A stretch of DNA of 31,704 bases from NCBI GenBank assembly GCA_030247855.1, contig JAPDRN010000221.1, positions 1 through 31,704 of the forward strand, given 5' to 3'. Each line of letters starts with the position of its first letter. Position 1 is the first letter of the stretch. Positions 11,777-20,986 of this stretch are shown piece by piece. Below the pieces are notes generated by a model. It made no database searches, was not told the origin of the DNA, and saw only the letters and a program-made list of their open reading frames with translations. The stretch comes from Knufia peltigerae. Taxonomy: Eukaryota > Ascomycota > Eurotiomycetes > Chaetothyriales > Trichomeriaceae. A program made the position numbers and the translations under genes.

Positions 11777-13139
11777 ATGAGCACTGATATCCCAATTATA
11801 GATTACCAGCAGGTATCGACGTCGCCAGAGACCGTTGCGCAGGAGCTTCTTCAGGCATGTGCCGACTGGGGTCTGTCGATGCATTCCAAAATGTGTTCTC
11901 ATCATGTGCTAACAGATCCACACTAGGCTTCTTCTACGTGAAGAACCATCCTATACCACAAGTCGCTGTCGATGGTATATTTGATCTTGTGAGTTCTTCG
12001 TCAGCCATTCCGACCTTTGCTTGAGTTGGCCAGGTGGCACTGCAGCTGGCGAGGATATGACCCGAAGTGGCTTCACCTTGATCCTATCATATATCTGTGT
12101 GCCTCAAAGCCTCGTCGATGTTGACATGCGAGCAGTTATCTTGACGATATACTAATTCCACCTCAACCTCAGGAGAAGAGATTTTTCGCACAACCCCTCG
12201 AAACCAAACTCCAAGCACCATACATACCAGCCAAAAACGCCGGGTTCAAACCTGCCAGCTCCAATGGGTGAGTAGTACCTCATCTATCCGTCTTCGCGAA
12301 TTGTCACCCACTGACAGACGACCGAACATAGCGCCTACGGCACCTTCAAAGACCCCCGGGAGGCATTCAGCATCAACAAATGGCCGACAGCAACAGACGC
12401 ATCAGGAGCACCGCTCTCACCGATCCTGAACGAAGCTCGTGACCAGATCCAATCCTTCCAGAAACAAGTCCAGTCGTTTACGAGACGCCTGCTCGAACTG
12501 ATTGCACAGGCACTTGACCTCCCACGCGACCAGTTCACGGCCCAACACGATCCCGACGCCATCAATTTTGACAACTTTGAACTCATGCACTACCCACCGG
12601 TCGCACAGTTGTCGACGACGACCGCGGCAGCAGCAGCAGGACAAAATGTCGCCAAGTTTCGCATCTCCCCGCACACAGACTGGGGAACACTGACCCTACT
12701 CTTCCAGCAATCCATAGGCGGCCTACAGGTGAGGCCACCGCACTACACGGCGCCCGAGCTGGATTTGAACAACGAGACCTGGACGCCCGCGCCCGTGTTC
12801 AACGACATGGTCCTCATCAACATCGGGGACATGCTCGAATTCTGGACGGCGGGAGCGTTGAAGTCGACGTGGCATCGGGTCGTGCCAACGGCAGCCCACG
12901 GCGGAGTGGACAGGTACACGTTTGCGTACTTTTTGCACCCGAACAAGGACGCCGTGTTGGTGCCGATCGAGGCCATGAAGAGAGACGGGTGGATCCCGCG
13001 GTATGCCGGCATAGGACGCACGGCGGAAGCGCACATCCACGCCCGGATCGCCGGGGTGCATGGGAAGAAGCAGGAAAATGGACAGGCCAAGGTGGAAAGC
13101 ACCCAGCAGAATATGGTTGTGAAAGAGGTGGCGGCATAG
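11777..13139 (+). CDS. 2-oxoglutarate/Fe(II)-dependent oxygenase (isopenicillin-N-synthase-like fold)
   Basis: Four exons, 11777-11870, 11927-11988, 12173-12267 and 12332-13139, total 1059 nt (352 aa). The first donor is non-consensus (GTCTGT), but the join restores the family signature WGFFYVKNH. The third intron gives SSNGAYGTFKDPREAFSINK. The iron ligands are visible as HTD (in ISPHTDWGTLTLLFQQ) and the distal His in STWHRV. The 2OG-binding Arg is in DRYTFAYF; the usual R-x-S is R-x-T here. Length is normal for plant/fungal DIOX_N + 2OG-FeII_Oxy proteins. It should hydroxylate or oxidise a small molecule in the cytosol using O2 and 2-oxoglutarate. Possible substrates include pyrimidines (thymine-7-hydroxylase is in this broad family), but nothing in the sequence decides this. 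It is divergent from the NCS1 permease. Confidence 0.93.
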
Positions 13140-13839
13140 CACTATAGCTTTGGGTGCGATAAGCATAACTGCTAGACCCGTACATATATGTTTGGTTCTG
13201 TCTATATAGGTGACAATGACGATGACATGATATTGGTGGCATTTTGTTCTGCGCCAGTCCCATAAGAGCGAGAAAACCAGGTCACAATTCATCCATGGAA
13301 GATCTTTCGCTTTTGTCTTCCACCAACGCCAACGCTAAGAAAAAGAACGTTCAACACAGTTTCCTGCAATCCAGATCCTGGGGATGTTCCAGGCATGCAC
13401 ACGAACACGAGTATAGTGCCTCTTCGGCAATGAGCCGAGATAACCGTATTTGTCGCCCCTTCAGAAGATGGGAGTGTCTTACACCATCAGCCGACTTTTG
13501 GATGCAACCCTTCTGTCAATGCCATGTGGCGAGAGGAGGAAAGACGCTAAGGGGTCCGAAATCAAGTGCCGATCCGTGATGGAAGAAACTGTCAAGTTTA
13601 GGTCCATGCAAGTCGACGTCTCGGGGTGTTATGCGCATGAACGCCCTCCTATAGCCAAGTTCGCCCACAGATACTGCAAAGGGTCGATCGACATAGGGGT
13701 GGCAGGGTTTGTTCTCTGGCCAGGTGTGGTCCTCTTGCCGATTGTGATTTGTTTTCCGGGGGGACAGTAGAACGGCATGGTGAGTGGTATTGAAAATGTC
13801 GCTCAGGACGACGATCTCGCACCAAAAACCGGGCCCAAG

Positions 13840-14124
13840 CTAACCTCGAAGCCTTCGTAGAGTAGACGAGACTTTGTCGAGGTGAAGATGTGGTCGTTTC
13901 GACGTGATTCGTTTTCGTAAGGAGTCTTCGGTGTCTGGGGCCATAGCGGCTTCTTGGAACAGCGCAATCTGTTTCTGTTGCCATTCCGCCCAGCGATCTT
14001 GTTGTATGCGCATTTGCTTGGTGATCTTGACGTGCATCTCGGACGTCGAAGAGGCGCTGGTGGAGCCTGATGTCGACCGGGCGCGGTTACAGGCAGGTCT
14101 CTCTTCCATGCTACTGGAAGCCAT
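13840..14124 (-). CDS. Small hypothetical protein, weak candidate
   Basis: A 94-residue frame starting MASSSMEERPAC. It has a Ser/Thr-rich N-terminal part (RSTSGSTSASSTSE), a polar helical stretch (KITKQMRIQQDRWAEWQQKQ) and a basic tail (RKRITSKRP ... STLRRLRG). The frame extends upstream to 14154. The composition looks more protein-like than the neighbouring shadow frames, with a likely amphipathic or coiled-coil helix. There is no known domain, no signal peptide and no homologue that I recognise. It could be the last exon of a longer gene or chance. Confidence 0.3.
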   Translation of the reverse strand: MASSSMEERPACNRARSTSGSTSASSTSEMHVKITKQMRIQQDRWAEWQQKQIALFQEAAMAPDTEDSLRKRITSKRPHLHLDKVSSTLRRLRG

Positions 14125-15122
14125 GGGTTCGATACAAAGTTTGCCGATTGTCAATTCTGCAAGTGTTCAGCGCAGAAAACAGAAGGATTTGGAAAAGAAC
14201 CAGACCATGAGAAAAGGACGTATGCGCGATGCGTAATATCTCGAGCGACGAGGGAGGTATCTATATCCCCTTATCATGAGACCCGCATGTATTGATCCAG
14301 AGTGTTTGACGCAAGCTTTTTTGAGACACACTACCGAGCAGAATCCTGGCACGCAGATTGCAACGTCAAGGAGGGGGGATCCTTACAAACAGGCGAAATC
14401 GCCAATCACGCGCTGGATTGCTGGTACATTGGTATGAGTTCTGGTTAAATGTTTTGAATCGTCACATTGCGTATACGCGAAATCTCTCACCCGTATGTTA
14501 GGTAGGGTTACTCCATAGGTAGGGAACAGGGGAATGAGCAGCCGCGCGATGTAGCCGTATTGGATCGACTGACCCTTACCGTTTACTGGCATAACAAGTC
14601 GTGATCGTTCCGCCTCGTCAATGCGATAGGTCCCTAACCGGAGGTTGGCGGACCTGTATGTTTAGTCAGAAGGGAGTCTTCTCGGCCTTGCCTCCGGAAG
14701 AAATCTGCGTTTGACAAGGATACGCCAAATCCCAAAGAAAATCCCGAGAAGTCGCCTGAGGGCCATCAGGCGGGCCTACCACAAGTCTCTGCATCGAACA
14801 TACTGGTTGCGAGTCTTCCGGTAACACTTCCGCGGTTTGCGTGAATATTGAAATTGTTGGCCCACGTGAAGAGCCTCATGATCCCCACGAGGCGGATGAG
14901 CTAGGGTGGTAAAAAGACAAACGATCTGGCATCTTCGGGTGATGATGTTGGTACTCAGAAGATAGATCATCTTTTGTTTCGTGATACTACGCAGCATTTT
15001 GACATGGGTAATAATCAATGGTCGTGATGCACCTTCTCTTCCGGCTGATGCCTAAGCGGGAGCAGAAGATTCTGAGGGTGTGCGTTGGTATAGCCAATGC
15101 GATCTTTTCGCTAGGCAAAGGT

Positions 15123-15152
15123 GGAGGAGGAGGAGGAGGAGGAGGAGGAGGA
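15123..15152 (+). repeat. (GGA)10 microsatellite
   Basis: Ten uninterrupted GGA triplets in non-coding DNA, about 0.6 kb upstream of the cdc4-like start codon. The tract is purine-only on the plus strand. It is likely to vary in length between isolates. Confidence 0.95.
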
Positions 15153-15538
15153 CGACAACGAGGCTGATGGACTCGTAAGATCGAAGAACGAACAAGCATA
15201 ATTGACTATGATCGCTGCCTCTGTCAACGGGAGAATTGTATGAATGCTCGCGCCCATACGGGGTACGCCGTACTCGTACTGGTGTTGTTCTAGGCTGTGT
15301 TGGCTGGGTAACCGACACCGCCTATCGACAGGGATGCAAGAGACGTGGATCAAGCCCCCGAGGATTGCAAGGCTCATCTAAGTGTCAACAATGCTTCAGG
15401 AGAGCCTCACCTTTTTATTTCACACCGCACTCACCTTCTACTCGACCTGTACCTCAAAATATCGCAATCGATCCCTCAAACCTCACGTTAGCATAGAAAG
15501 ATTCACTGTTACAATTGGGCCTGCAGTTTAACAAGATG

Positions 15539-15751
15539 GTGAGTCCCCTGCGTTCATTCGTCCAATGGATTGTCAGATTCGGGACAAGGAGGGCAGGAAG
15601 AAAGGATGCTCCCGAGCCCAATTGCAGCCATTTGAGAGACACAACACGCAACCTCCTGCGTCTGTCCTTATTTTGTTTCTCATATAAAGTTCTGGCGCCG
15701 ACATCGACACCCAAATACTCTCCATTCTCTTTTTTCACCATCATAATTCAG
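15539..15751 (+). other. Probable 5' UTR intron of the cdc4-like gene
   Basis: A strong donor (ATG|GTGAGT at 15539) and a pyrimidine-rich acceptor (ATAATTCAG ending at 15751) flank 213 nt just before the start codon at 15753. Splicing leaves the CDS intact but places an upstream ATG (15536) four bases before the real start. A TATAAA at 15683-15688 inside this segment offers an alternative, unspliced short leader. Confidence 0.55.
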
Positions 15752-15752
15752 A

Positions 15753-16259
15753 ATGGCTAATTCGCATGCTGCCTCGCAGACTTCCACCAACTACAAAGAA
15801 GCCTTCTCCCTGTACGACAAGCGAGGCAATGGACGCGTCGCCCTCGATTCCCTTGGCGACCTCCTTCGAGCCTGTGGACAAAACCCGACTCTTGCAGAAA
15901 TCAGAGACCTAGAGAAACAAGTGGGTGGTGATTGTAAGGAGACTCTACAAATACATATCACATTTCTATGGCAGAAGTAGGCTAACAATTGGATAGTCGA
16001 CTTCGACTCCTTCAGCAAAGTCCTGAACCGACCGGGAGGCTTCAGAGATCCTGGCGAACCAGAAGAATATTGCCGTGGCTTTCAAGTATTTGATAAGGAC
16101 ATGACCGGTTTCATAGGGGTGGGCCAATTACGGTACATCCTGACAAACCTGGGCGAGAAAATGAGCGATGAAGAGGTTGATGAATTGTTGAAAGCGGTTG
16201 ATACCAGTAGTGGAGAGATCAACTACATGGATCTGGTCCGCACCATCCTTGCCAACTGA
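15753..16259 (+). CDS. cdc4: Cdc4-like myosin essential light chain (EF-hand protein)
   Basis: Exons 15753-15933 and 15997-16259 (intron 15934-15996, GTAAGG...ATAG, phase 1) give 147 residues. The first half carries EAFSLYDKRGNGRV and LGDLLRACGQNPTLAEI, nearly identical in pattern to fission-yeast Cdc4. The second half has FQVFDKDMTGFIGVGQLRYI, LTNLGEKMSDEEVDELL and a C-terminus ending MDLVRTILAN. EF-hand loops are degenerate: the 12th loop position lacks Glu in the first and third hands and the fourth loop is short. This fits an essential light chain that binds myosin IQ motifs rather than calcium. By family it acts in the contractile actomyosin ring at septation. It converges with the STEEP1-like gene, 244 bp between stops. 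Confidence 0.96.
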
Positions 16260-16503
16260 GACTCTCGTGTGCACGCGCGTACAGAGGGAGTGCTTCAGCG
16301 GTTCTTGCTTACGAGTGTATGGTTTACGGCATGGGAGCAATTGCATACTTGATTGCAGCGTTGGCTTTGGCGCAAGCTTGTCTCTACCACTTTTCACAAA
16401 CGGCCCAATGTTAGACAGTACAGATTTGGCCAGCAATCAGATTCTACGTGGTTCAGAATAAGAGGAAAATCATTCAAACGTGTTTGCATTGTCTGAACGC
16501 ATT

Positions 16504-16956
16504 TCATGGATTTTCTCGTGCCCAAGACGGTGTCGATGGCCGTACACCTCCCTTCATCGCTTTCGTAGTCATCATTCCCCCAGGAAGCAAGTACATCGCA
16601 CCTTCATTATCTTGTACCTGTCCAGACTGCACCTCGTCCAGACCGTATCCAAGGACTAGTTTGCATCTTGTGCAGCGCAGTAGCCGTCTCTTCTCGAATC
16701 CATCCTCCCGTCGAATTATGATGGGTTTACGCTCAAACACAGTGTTTAAGAGAACTGATGCTGAGGTTTGATCGACTTCAAAGTCCTCCAATTGACCGAC
16801 CTTGGTCGGGGGAGGAAGAATTAGGGCGTCATCTTGTAGAGGCTCTGCGCGATGAGGCAGTTTTTGGATATCAAGTGCCGTAGTAAGGACAAGTGTACTG
16901 CAGAGACAGTGGTAGGAGTTGATCGAAGGGCTCGACGCAGAGGTATCGTCGGCCAT
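16504..16956 (-). CDS. STEEP1 (CXorf56/UPF0428) family protein
   Basis: Single exon, 150 residues from MADDTSASSP at 16956; in-frame ATGs further upstream (to 17046) are possible but read like leader. The family pattern is visible: SYHCLCSTLVLTTALDIQKLPHR near the N-terminus (Cys17, Cys19), a central hydrophilic part, then FEKRRLLRCTRCKLVLGY (Cys95, Cys98). The four cysteines probably bind one zinc. The animal member, STEEP1, promotes STING exit from the ER and has also been found with spliceosomal complexes. A fungus without a canonical cGAS-STING pathway would need another role, which is unknown. The C-terminal YLLPGGMMTTKAM block appears to be the fungal extension. The gene is divergent from rad4, with 347 bp between starts. 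Confidence 0.82.
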   Translation of the reverse strand: MADDTSASSPSINSYHCLCSTLVLTTALDIQKLPHRAEPLQDDALILPPPTKVGQLEDFEVDQTSASVLLNTVFERKPIIIRREDGFEKRRLLRCTRCKLVLGYGLDEVQSGQVQDNEGAMYLLPGGMMTTKAMKGGVRPSTPSWARENP

Positions 16957-17142
16957 CGAAAGCGTGCCAGAAATTTGTGGAAGAGTGTTTGGCTGTACGT
17001 TTCTCATTCGAAAGCTGGCGCGTTGGTCGCACGGATTTTCAGGCACCGCCTAAAATCCTGCGAAGGAGCCTCTTCGCAAAGTCCCCCGCAGCCTGCAGTG
17101 CCCAAATTTCTGGGCGGCATTAGCGGGGATCGACACCTGCCC

Positions 17143-17166
17143 TGACTCACATGTAAGCGACGTCAC
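17143..17166. promoter_or_regulatory. TGACTCA (AP-1/Gcn4-type) and GACGTCAC (CRE-like) sites in the rad4/STEEP1 promoter
   Basis: A perfect TGACTCA at 17143-17149 and a CRE-like GACGTCAC at 17159-17166 lie within the 347-bp divergent promoter, ~155 and ~140 bp upstream of the rad4 ATG. Such sites bind fungal bZIP factors (CpcA/Gcn4, Yap/AP-1, Atf types). Their clustering in a short promoter next to a DNA-repair gene is suggestive; binding is inferred. Confidence 0.4.
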
Positions 17167-17303
17167 CAATCTACGATTGATGTCCTGCATGCGCTTTGAA
17201 GAAACACCTAGTCAGAAGCAACAATATCTACTCGCATCCAAACTTATCGTCCTGATCAGACAATGCGCGTCCATCCTCTCATGCCTCACAGAAAGCCTCA
17301 GCC

Positions 17304-20300
17304 ATGCCACCTTTCCTCCCGCGAAAGCGTTCGACGCCACCAGCATCCCCTCGGCCCACGCCACTCAAGAAGGCAAAACTGTCGGATGTGCTCGACGCGG
17401 AATCGAGAAACACACCTGGATCTGACAAACCGAGAGCCTTCTCTCTAGGAAGTGATGGCTCCGAATCGAGCCTTAGTGACGTGGACAGTGACGAGTTTGA
17501 AGATGTCTCCCCCGCCGTCAAACACCCTGAGTCTACAAAGCACGAAGAGGAAGACGAGGACGATGAAATAGAATGGGAGGATGCGGGCGCTAGCACACTT
17601 GTTGCGACGCCAGCCCAGACTCCTCTGGCCGATGGGCCAATTGAGCTGGTGTTCCGTAAGGACAACAACGAGATTGACTATGGCACTGCGACCGCCGCCA
17701 CTACGGGCAAGAAAGGGCCAACTAAGCGCGAGAAGGAGGCTAGGGTGAGAACACATCAAATGCACGTCCAACTATTGCTATGGCATAACTCAATACGAAA
17801 CCGATGGATATCCGACAGCATAGTTCAGCAAACCCTGGTCAACCAATTGCCACCTCAAATCAAGAAGGAAGTTGAGAAGTGGAAAGTCGCAAGTGGACTG
17901 GTTGATCCTGAGGCCGAGTCAAAGTCAAGGGGTCGGAGAATGGGGAAGGGCAAAGCAGTCAATGCTCGTCAAGAGAGAGACTGGGGAAGGCCAAGCCAGC
18001 GCATGGAGAAAGGCAAGCCGAATATGAGCAATGGCGATCCGCTAATCTCTTTGATGAAGGTTCTCGCGGCTTACTGGAAGAAGCGGTTTGCGATCACGGC
18101 ACCAGGTCTTAGGAAGCGTGGCTATGGGACCAAACAAGCGCTGAAACAAATCATCTACTCATTCCGAAATGACGAACACGATCCAGAAGAACATGGTGAA
18201 CGGATTCGGGATATTGAAGAATTCCGTGAAGTGGCTCGGCGATGTGAAGGCTCAAGGGATGCAGGGGCTCAACTGTTCACGGCGCTTTTGAGAGCAGTTG
18301 GTATCGAGTCTCGACTTGTGGCAAGTCTGCAACCAACAGGCTTTGGCTGGACGAAAGCAGAACAACAATTTCCGCGAAAGCCTGCAAAAGCTGCGGAGAC
18401 TGATACTGACACATCCTCTTACGAGTCCGATCACGATGACTCCGTTTCTCTATCTGAGATCACGAAGTCAAAGCCAGTAGTTAAAGCGAACGCTCGTACT
18501 TCTACTAGAGATCAGAGAGGCACTACAAGCAAACCCATCAACCTGGACACTGATGTCGAAGAAGATGATACAACTTCGGGTATGAATGAGGACGATTCGG
18601 TCGTGGATGTCACTCCAACTATGCCAAAGAGGCGTCCGCAGAAGTATGACCGTGACAACCCTTATCCGATTTATTGGACAGAAGCCATATCGCCAATCAC
18701 AAACCAGGTGCTGCCAGTTTCTCCTCTCGTGCTTGACCCTCCTGTTGCTTCCACCCCGGAAATACTGGCTGCTTTTGAGCCTCGCGGCGTCAAAGCAGAC
18801 AGAACCAAAACCGTCATGGCCTATGTTATTGCTTACTCCGCCGATGGCACAGCAAAAGATGTTACTGTCAGATATCTCAAGAAGAGGATATGGCCCGGTA
18901 AGACTAAGGGGTTCCGGTTTCCAGTGGAGAAGATTCCTATCTACAATAAAAACGGTAAAGTCAAGCGCTATGAAGACTACGACTGGTTTAGGCGAGTCAT
19001 GAGTGGTTATCAATGTCCAGATGCGTTGAGAACGCCAGCTGATGATGTAGAAGATGCGCATGACCTCGTCCCGCAAGAACCTGAGAAAAAGGAAGTTAAA
19101 GATGACGTGGACACTTTACAAAGTCTCAAAGCATCGGCTGATTTTGTACTTGAGCGCTTTCTCAGGCGTGAAGAAGCATTGAGGCCTGGTGCGGAGCCCG
19201 ATCGAAAATTCGTCTCCGGAAAAGGCGAAAACCTGAAAGAAGAGCTCGTTTACCGACGTTCTGATGTCCTGCGATGCTTGACTGCGGAATCATGGCACAA
19301 AGAAGGACGAAGACCGAGGGAAGGCGAAGCGCCGTTAAAGCTCGTACCTGTTCGTGCCGTGACGCTCGCCAGGAAGCGCGAGGCAGAAGATTATGAAAGA
19401 CGTACTGGTGAGAAGCAAACCCAGGGTTTGTACTCATGGGATCAGACCGAATACATCATCCCACCTCCGATCGAAAATGGAGTGATTCCGAAGAACGCTT
19501 ACGGCAATATCGATTGCTTCGTGCCGAGTATGGTGCCCAAAGGTGCTGTCCATGTACCATTGAGAGGGACTGTCAGGATCTGCAAAAAGCTGGACATCGA
19601 CTTTGCTGAAGCGGTCACTGGCTTTGAATTTGGCAACAAGATGGCTGTCCCTGTGATCACTGGTGTAGTGGTTGCTAAAGAGAACGAGAAGGCAGTCATT
19701 GAGGCATGGACCGAGTTCAACGAGAAGCAGAGACAAAAAGAGGAATCGAAGATGGAAAAACTTGTTTTGGACCTATGGAGAAAATTCGTCATGGGTTTGA
19801 GGATCCGCGAGCGTATCCAAGATACTTACGGTGACGTCGTTGACGACACATCCATTTACGCCGCTGGGAACAGCAAGGACCAACCGATCAACCTCGAAGA
19901 CGAAGGTGACATGCCGGGTGCTGCTCTGCCAATTGCTGCCGAGGATGATTTTGGCGGTGGATTCATCGTCGACGATGAAGAGCTGGCAATCCCAGAAGAT
20001 CTTGAGATGGTTCACCACGAACCTCGTGCCGAAAGAAGCAGATCTATGAGAATATCACGAGGTTTGAATGAATATCCGACTCCCGTCTCAGTATCGCCTG
20101 CGAAGACGAATGGTGTAAGCCAGAACAAATCGCTTCTTCAAGCTGCCGATGAAACCACCACAGCTTCAGAACTATCATCCGCGCCAAATGAATCCGATTT
20201 TGATTTGCAACCTGCCAAAATGGAAGAAATGGAACGTGCGGCCATTCCAGCGATACCGGCTTCCAAGGCCAGAATTGAAGTTTCTATTCCAAAATTTCAT

Positions 20301-20660
20301 CGCCAGGGGCCTACCCCTTCCAATACTGTGTCAAGAACCGCGCAGGATACTGATGAAAGTGAAGATGAGCAATCAGAATCACTCGAGGACGAGACCAACG
20401 ATGACGATGCCTACAAACCAGTACGACGATCTGGACGTAAGACCGCCAAGACTGAAGTGAGGCGAGTAAGAAGTCAGACAAAGACACAGACACGCAGAAC
20501 AAGTACAAGAGTGAGGAGAGGAGGTCGTCAATCCAAGTCTCGAGTGGACCTTGATGATCGTGATGATGAGGATGAGGTCGTGACGCCAAAGACTAAACGG
20601 GCCAGTCGTCGCCTGAGGAGAGACAGCGCTGTGGTCACCAGTCCTTATTTCGAAAGCTGA
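17304..20660 (+). CDS. rad4: DNA damage recognition protein Rad4 (XPC homologue)
   Basis: One uninterrupted exon of 1118 residues. The N-terminus (1-140) is basic then strongly acidic (EEEDEDDEIEWED). The split transglutaminase-like domain covers ~145-350 (HNSIRNRWISDSIVQQTLV, LFTALLRAVGIESRLVASLQ) and resumes at ~455-520 (NPYPIYWTEA, VMAYVIAYSADG). The beta-hairpin domains follow: BHD1 ~605-655, BHD2 ~655-725 and BHD3 ~728-800 with its diagnostic NAYGNIDCFVPSMVPKGAVH. The long disordered C-tail carries acidic and Arg/Lys/Thr-rich runs. By family it binds helix-distorting lesions with Rad23 and starts global-genome nucleotide excision repair in the nucleus. The length is within the fungal range (~900-1150). 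The Pro-rich start MPPFLPRKRS fits orthologues. Confidence 0.97.
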   Translation: MPPFLPRKRSTPPASPRPTPLKKAKLSDVLDAESRNTPGSDKPRAFSLGSDGSESSLSDVDSDEFEDVSPAVKHPESTKHEEEDEDDEIEWEDAGASTLVATPAQTPLADGPIELVFRKDNNEIDYGTATAATTGKKGPTKREKEARVRTHQMHVQLLLWHNSIRNRWISDSIVQQTLVNQLPPQIKKEVEKWKVASGLVDPEAESKSRGRRMGKGKAVNARQERDWGRPSQRMEKGKPNMSNGDPLISLMKVLAAYWKKRFAITAPGLRKRGYGTKQALKQIIYSFRNDEHDPEEHGERIRDIEEFREVARRCEGSRDAGAQLFTALLRAVGIESRLVASLQPTGFGWTKAEQQFPRKPAKAAETDTDTSSYESDHDDSVSLSEITKSKPVVKANARTSTRDQRGTTSKPINLDTDVEEDDTTSGMNEDDSVVDVTPTMPKRRPQKYDRDNPYPIYWTEAISPITNQVLPVSPLVLDPPVASTPEILAAFEPRGVKADRTKTVMAYVIAYSADGTAKDVTVRYLKKRIWPGKTKGFRFPVEKIPIYNKNGKVKRYEDYDWFRRVMSGYQCPDALRTPADDVEDAHDLVPQEPEKKEVKDDVDTLQSLKASADFVLERFLRREEALRPGAEPDRKFVSGKGENLKEELVYRRSDVLRCLTAESWHKEGRRPREGEAPLKLVPVRAVTLARKREAEDYERRTGEKQTQGLYSWDQTEYIIPPPIENGVIPKNAYGNIDCFVPSMVPKGAVHVPLRGTVRICKKLDIDFAEAVTGFEFGNKMAVPVITGVVVAKENEKAVIEAWTEFNEKQRQKEESKMEKLVLDLWRKFVMGLRIRERIQDTYGDVVDDTSIYAAGNSKDQPINLEDEGDMPGAALPIAAEDDFGGGFIVDDEELAIPEDLEMVHHEPRAERSRSMRISRGLNEYPTPVSVSPAKTNGVSQNKSLLQAADETTTASELSSAPNESDFDLQPAKMEEMERAAIPAIPASKARIEVSIPKFHRQGPTPSNTVSRTAQDTDESEDEQSESLEDETNDDDAYKPVRRSGRKTAKTEVRRVRSQTKTQTRRTSTRVRRGGRQSKSRVDLDDRDDEDEVVTPKTKRASRRLRRDSAVVTSPYFES

Positions 20661-20986
20661 GTCGTTCTAGCCGGGGAGCTTCTTGATATGTTTTATTGTA
20701 TGATGCCCGAGACACCACCTGGTAAATACTAGAGTTAATCTGGTAGATGATTCTGGGAAAAAAAGTGTACCAGTGAAGAATCCATCCGTACAAGTTTACT
20801 TGTGAATAAAATAAAACCCATCAGTGTGAGATATGTCATGGCTTCAAGGCTTTATACACGTATCTTCGACTATATACAGCGAGTGTCATCCAGCATTACA
20901 CCATTCCGTGCTTTGACTTGATATCGACGGTCAAATTCAGTTCGGCACAAATCTAGGCCCCTTCGTCAGGGACCCGTCAGGAAGAC
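20661..20986. other. Convergent 3' region of rad4 and seh1
   Basis: 326 bp between two stop codons on opposite strands. AATAAAATAAAA at ~20805-20816 could serve as the rad4 polyadenylation signal. Nothing else stands out. Confidence 0.5.

Larger units (their letters stand above)
13140..15535. other. 2.4-kb region between the oxygenase and cdc4, mostly without genes
   Basis: Contains one weak small-gene candidate on the minus strand (13840-14124) and a GGA microsatellite at 15123-15152. Other open frames are short, overlapping and lack recognisable motifs. The right side should carry the promoter of the cdc4-like gene. Confidence 0.5.

Noticed and set aside
5227..13139. Secondary-metabolite gene cluster
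   Set aside because: Two permeases and one oxygenase are present, but there is no polyketide synthase, NRPS, terpene cyclase, P450 or cluster regulator. A nutrient-use neighbourhood is the simpler reading.
12723..13292. Long minus-strand frames opposite the oxygenase last exon
   Set aside because: Shadow frames of GC-rich coding DNA. The plus-strand frame carries the HTD, distal His and R-x-T motifs.
14122..14132. tRNA B-box-like GGGTTCGATAC
   Set aside because: No A box at the right distance and no cloverleaf pairing could be drawn around it.
15515..15760. 81-codon frame overlapping the cdc4 leader as an N-terminal extension
   Set aside because: It is in a different frame from the EF-hand CDS, and its sequence has no similarity to Cdc4 N-termini. 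The region is better explained as a 5' UTR intron.
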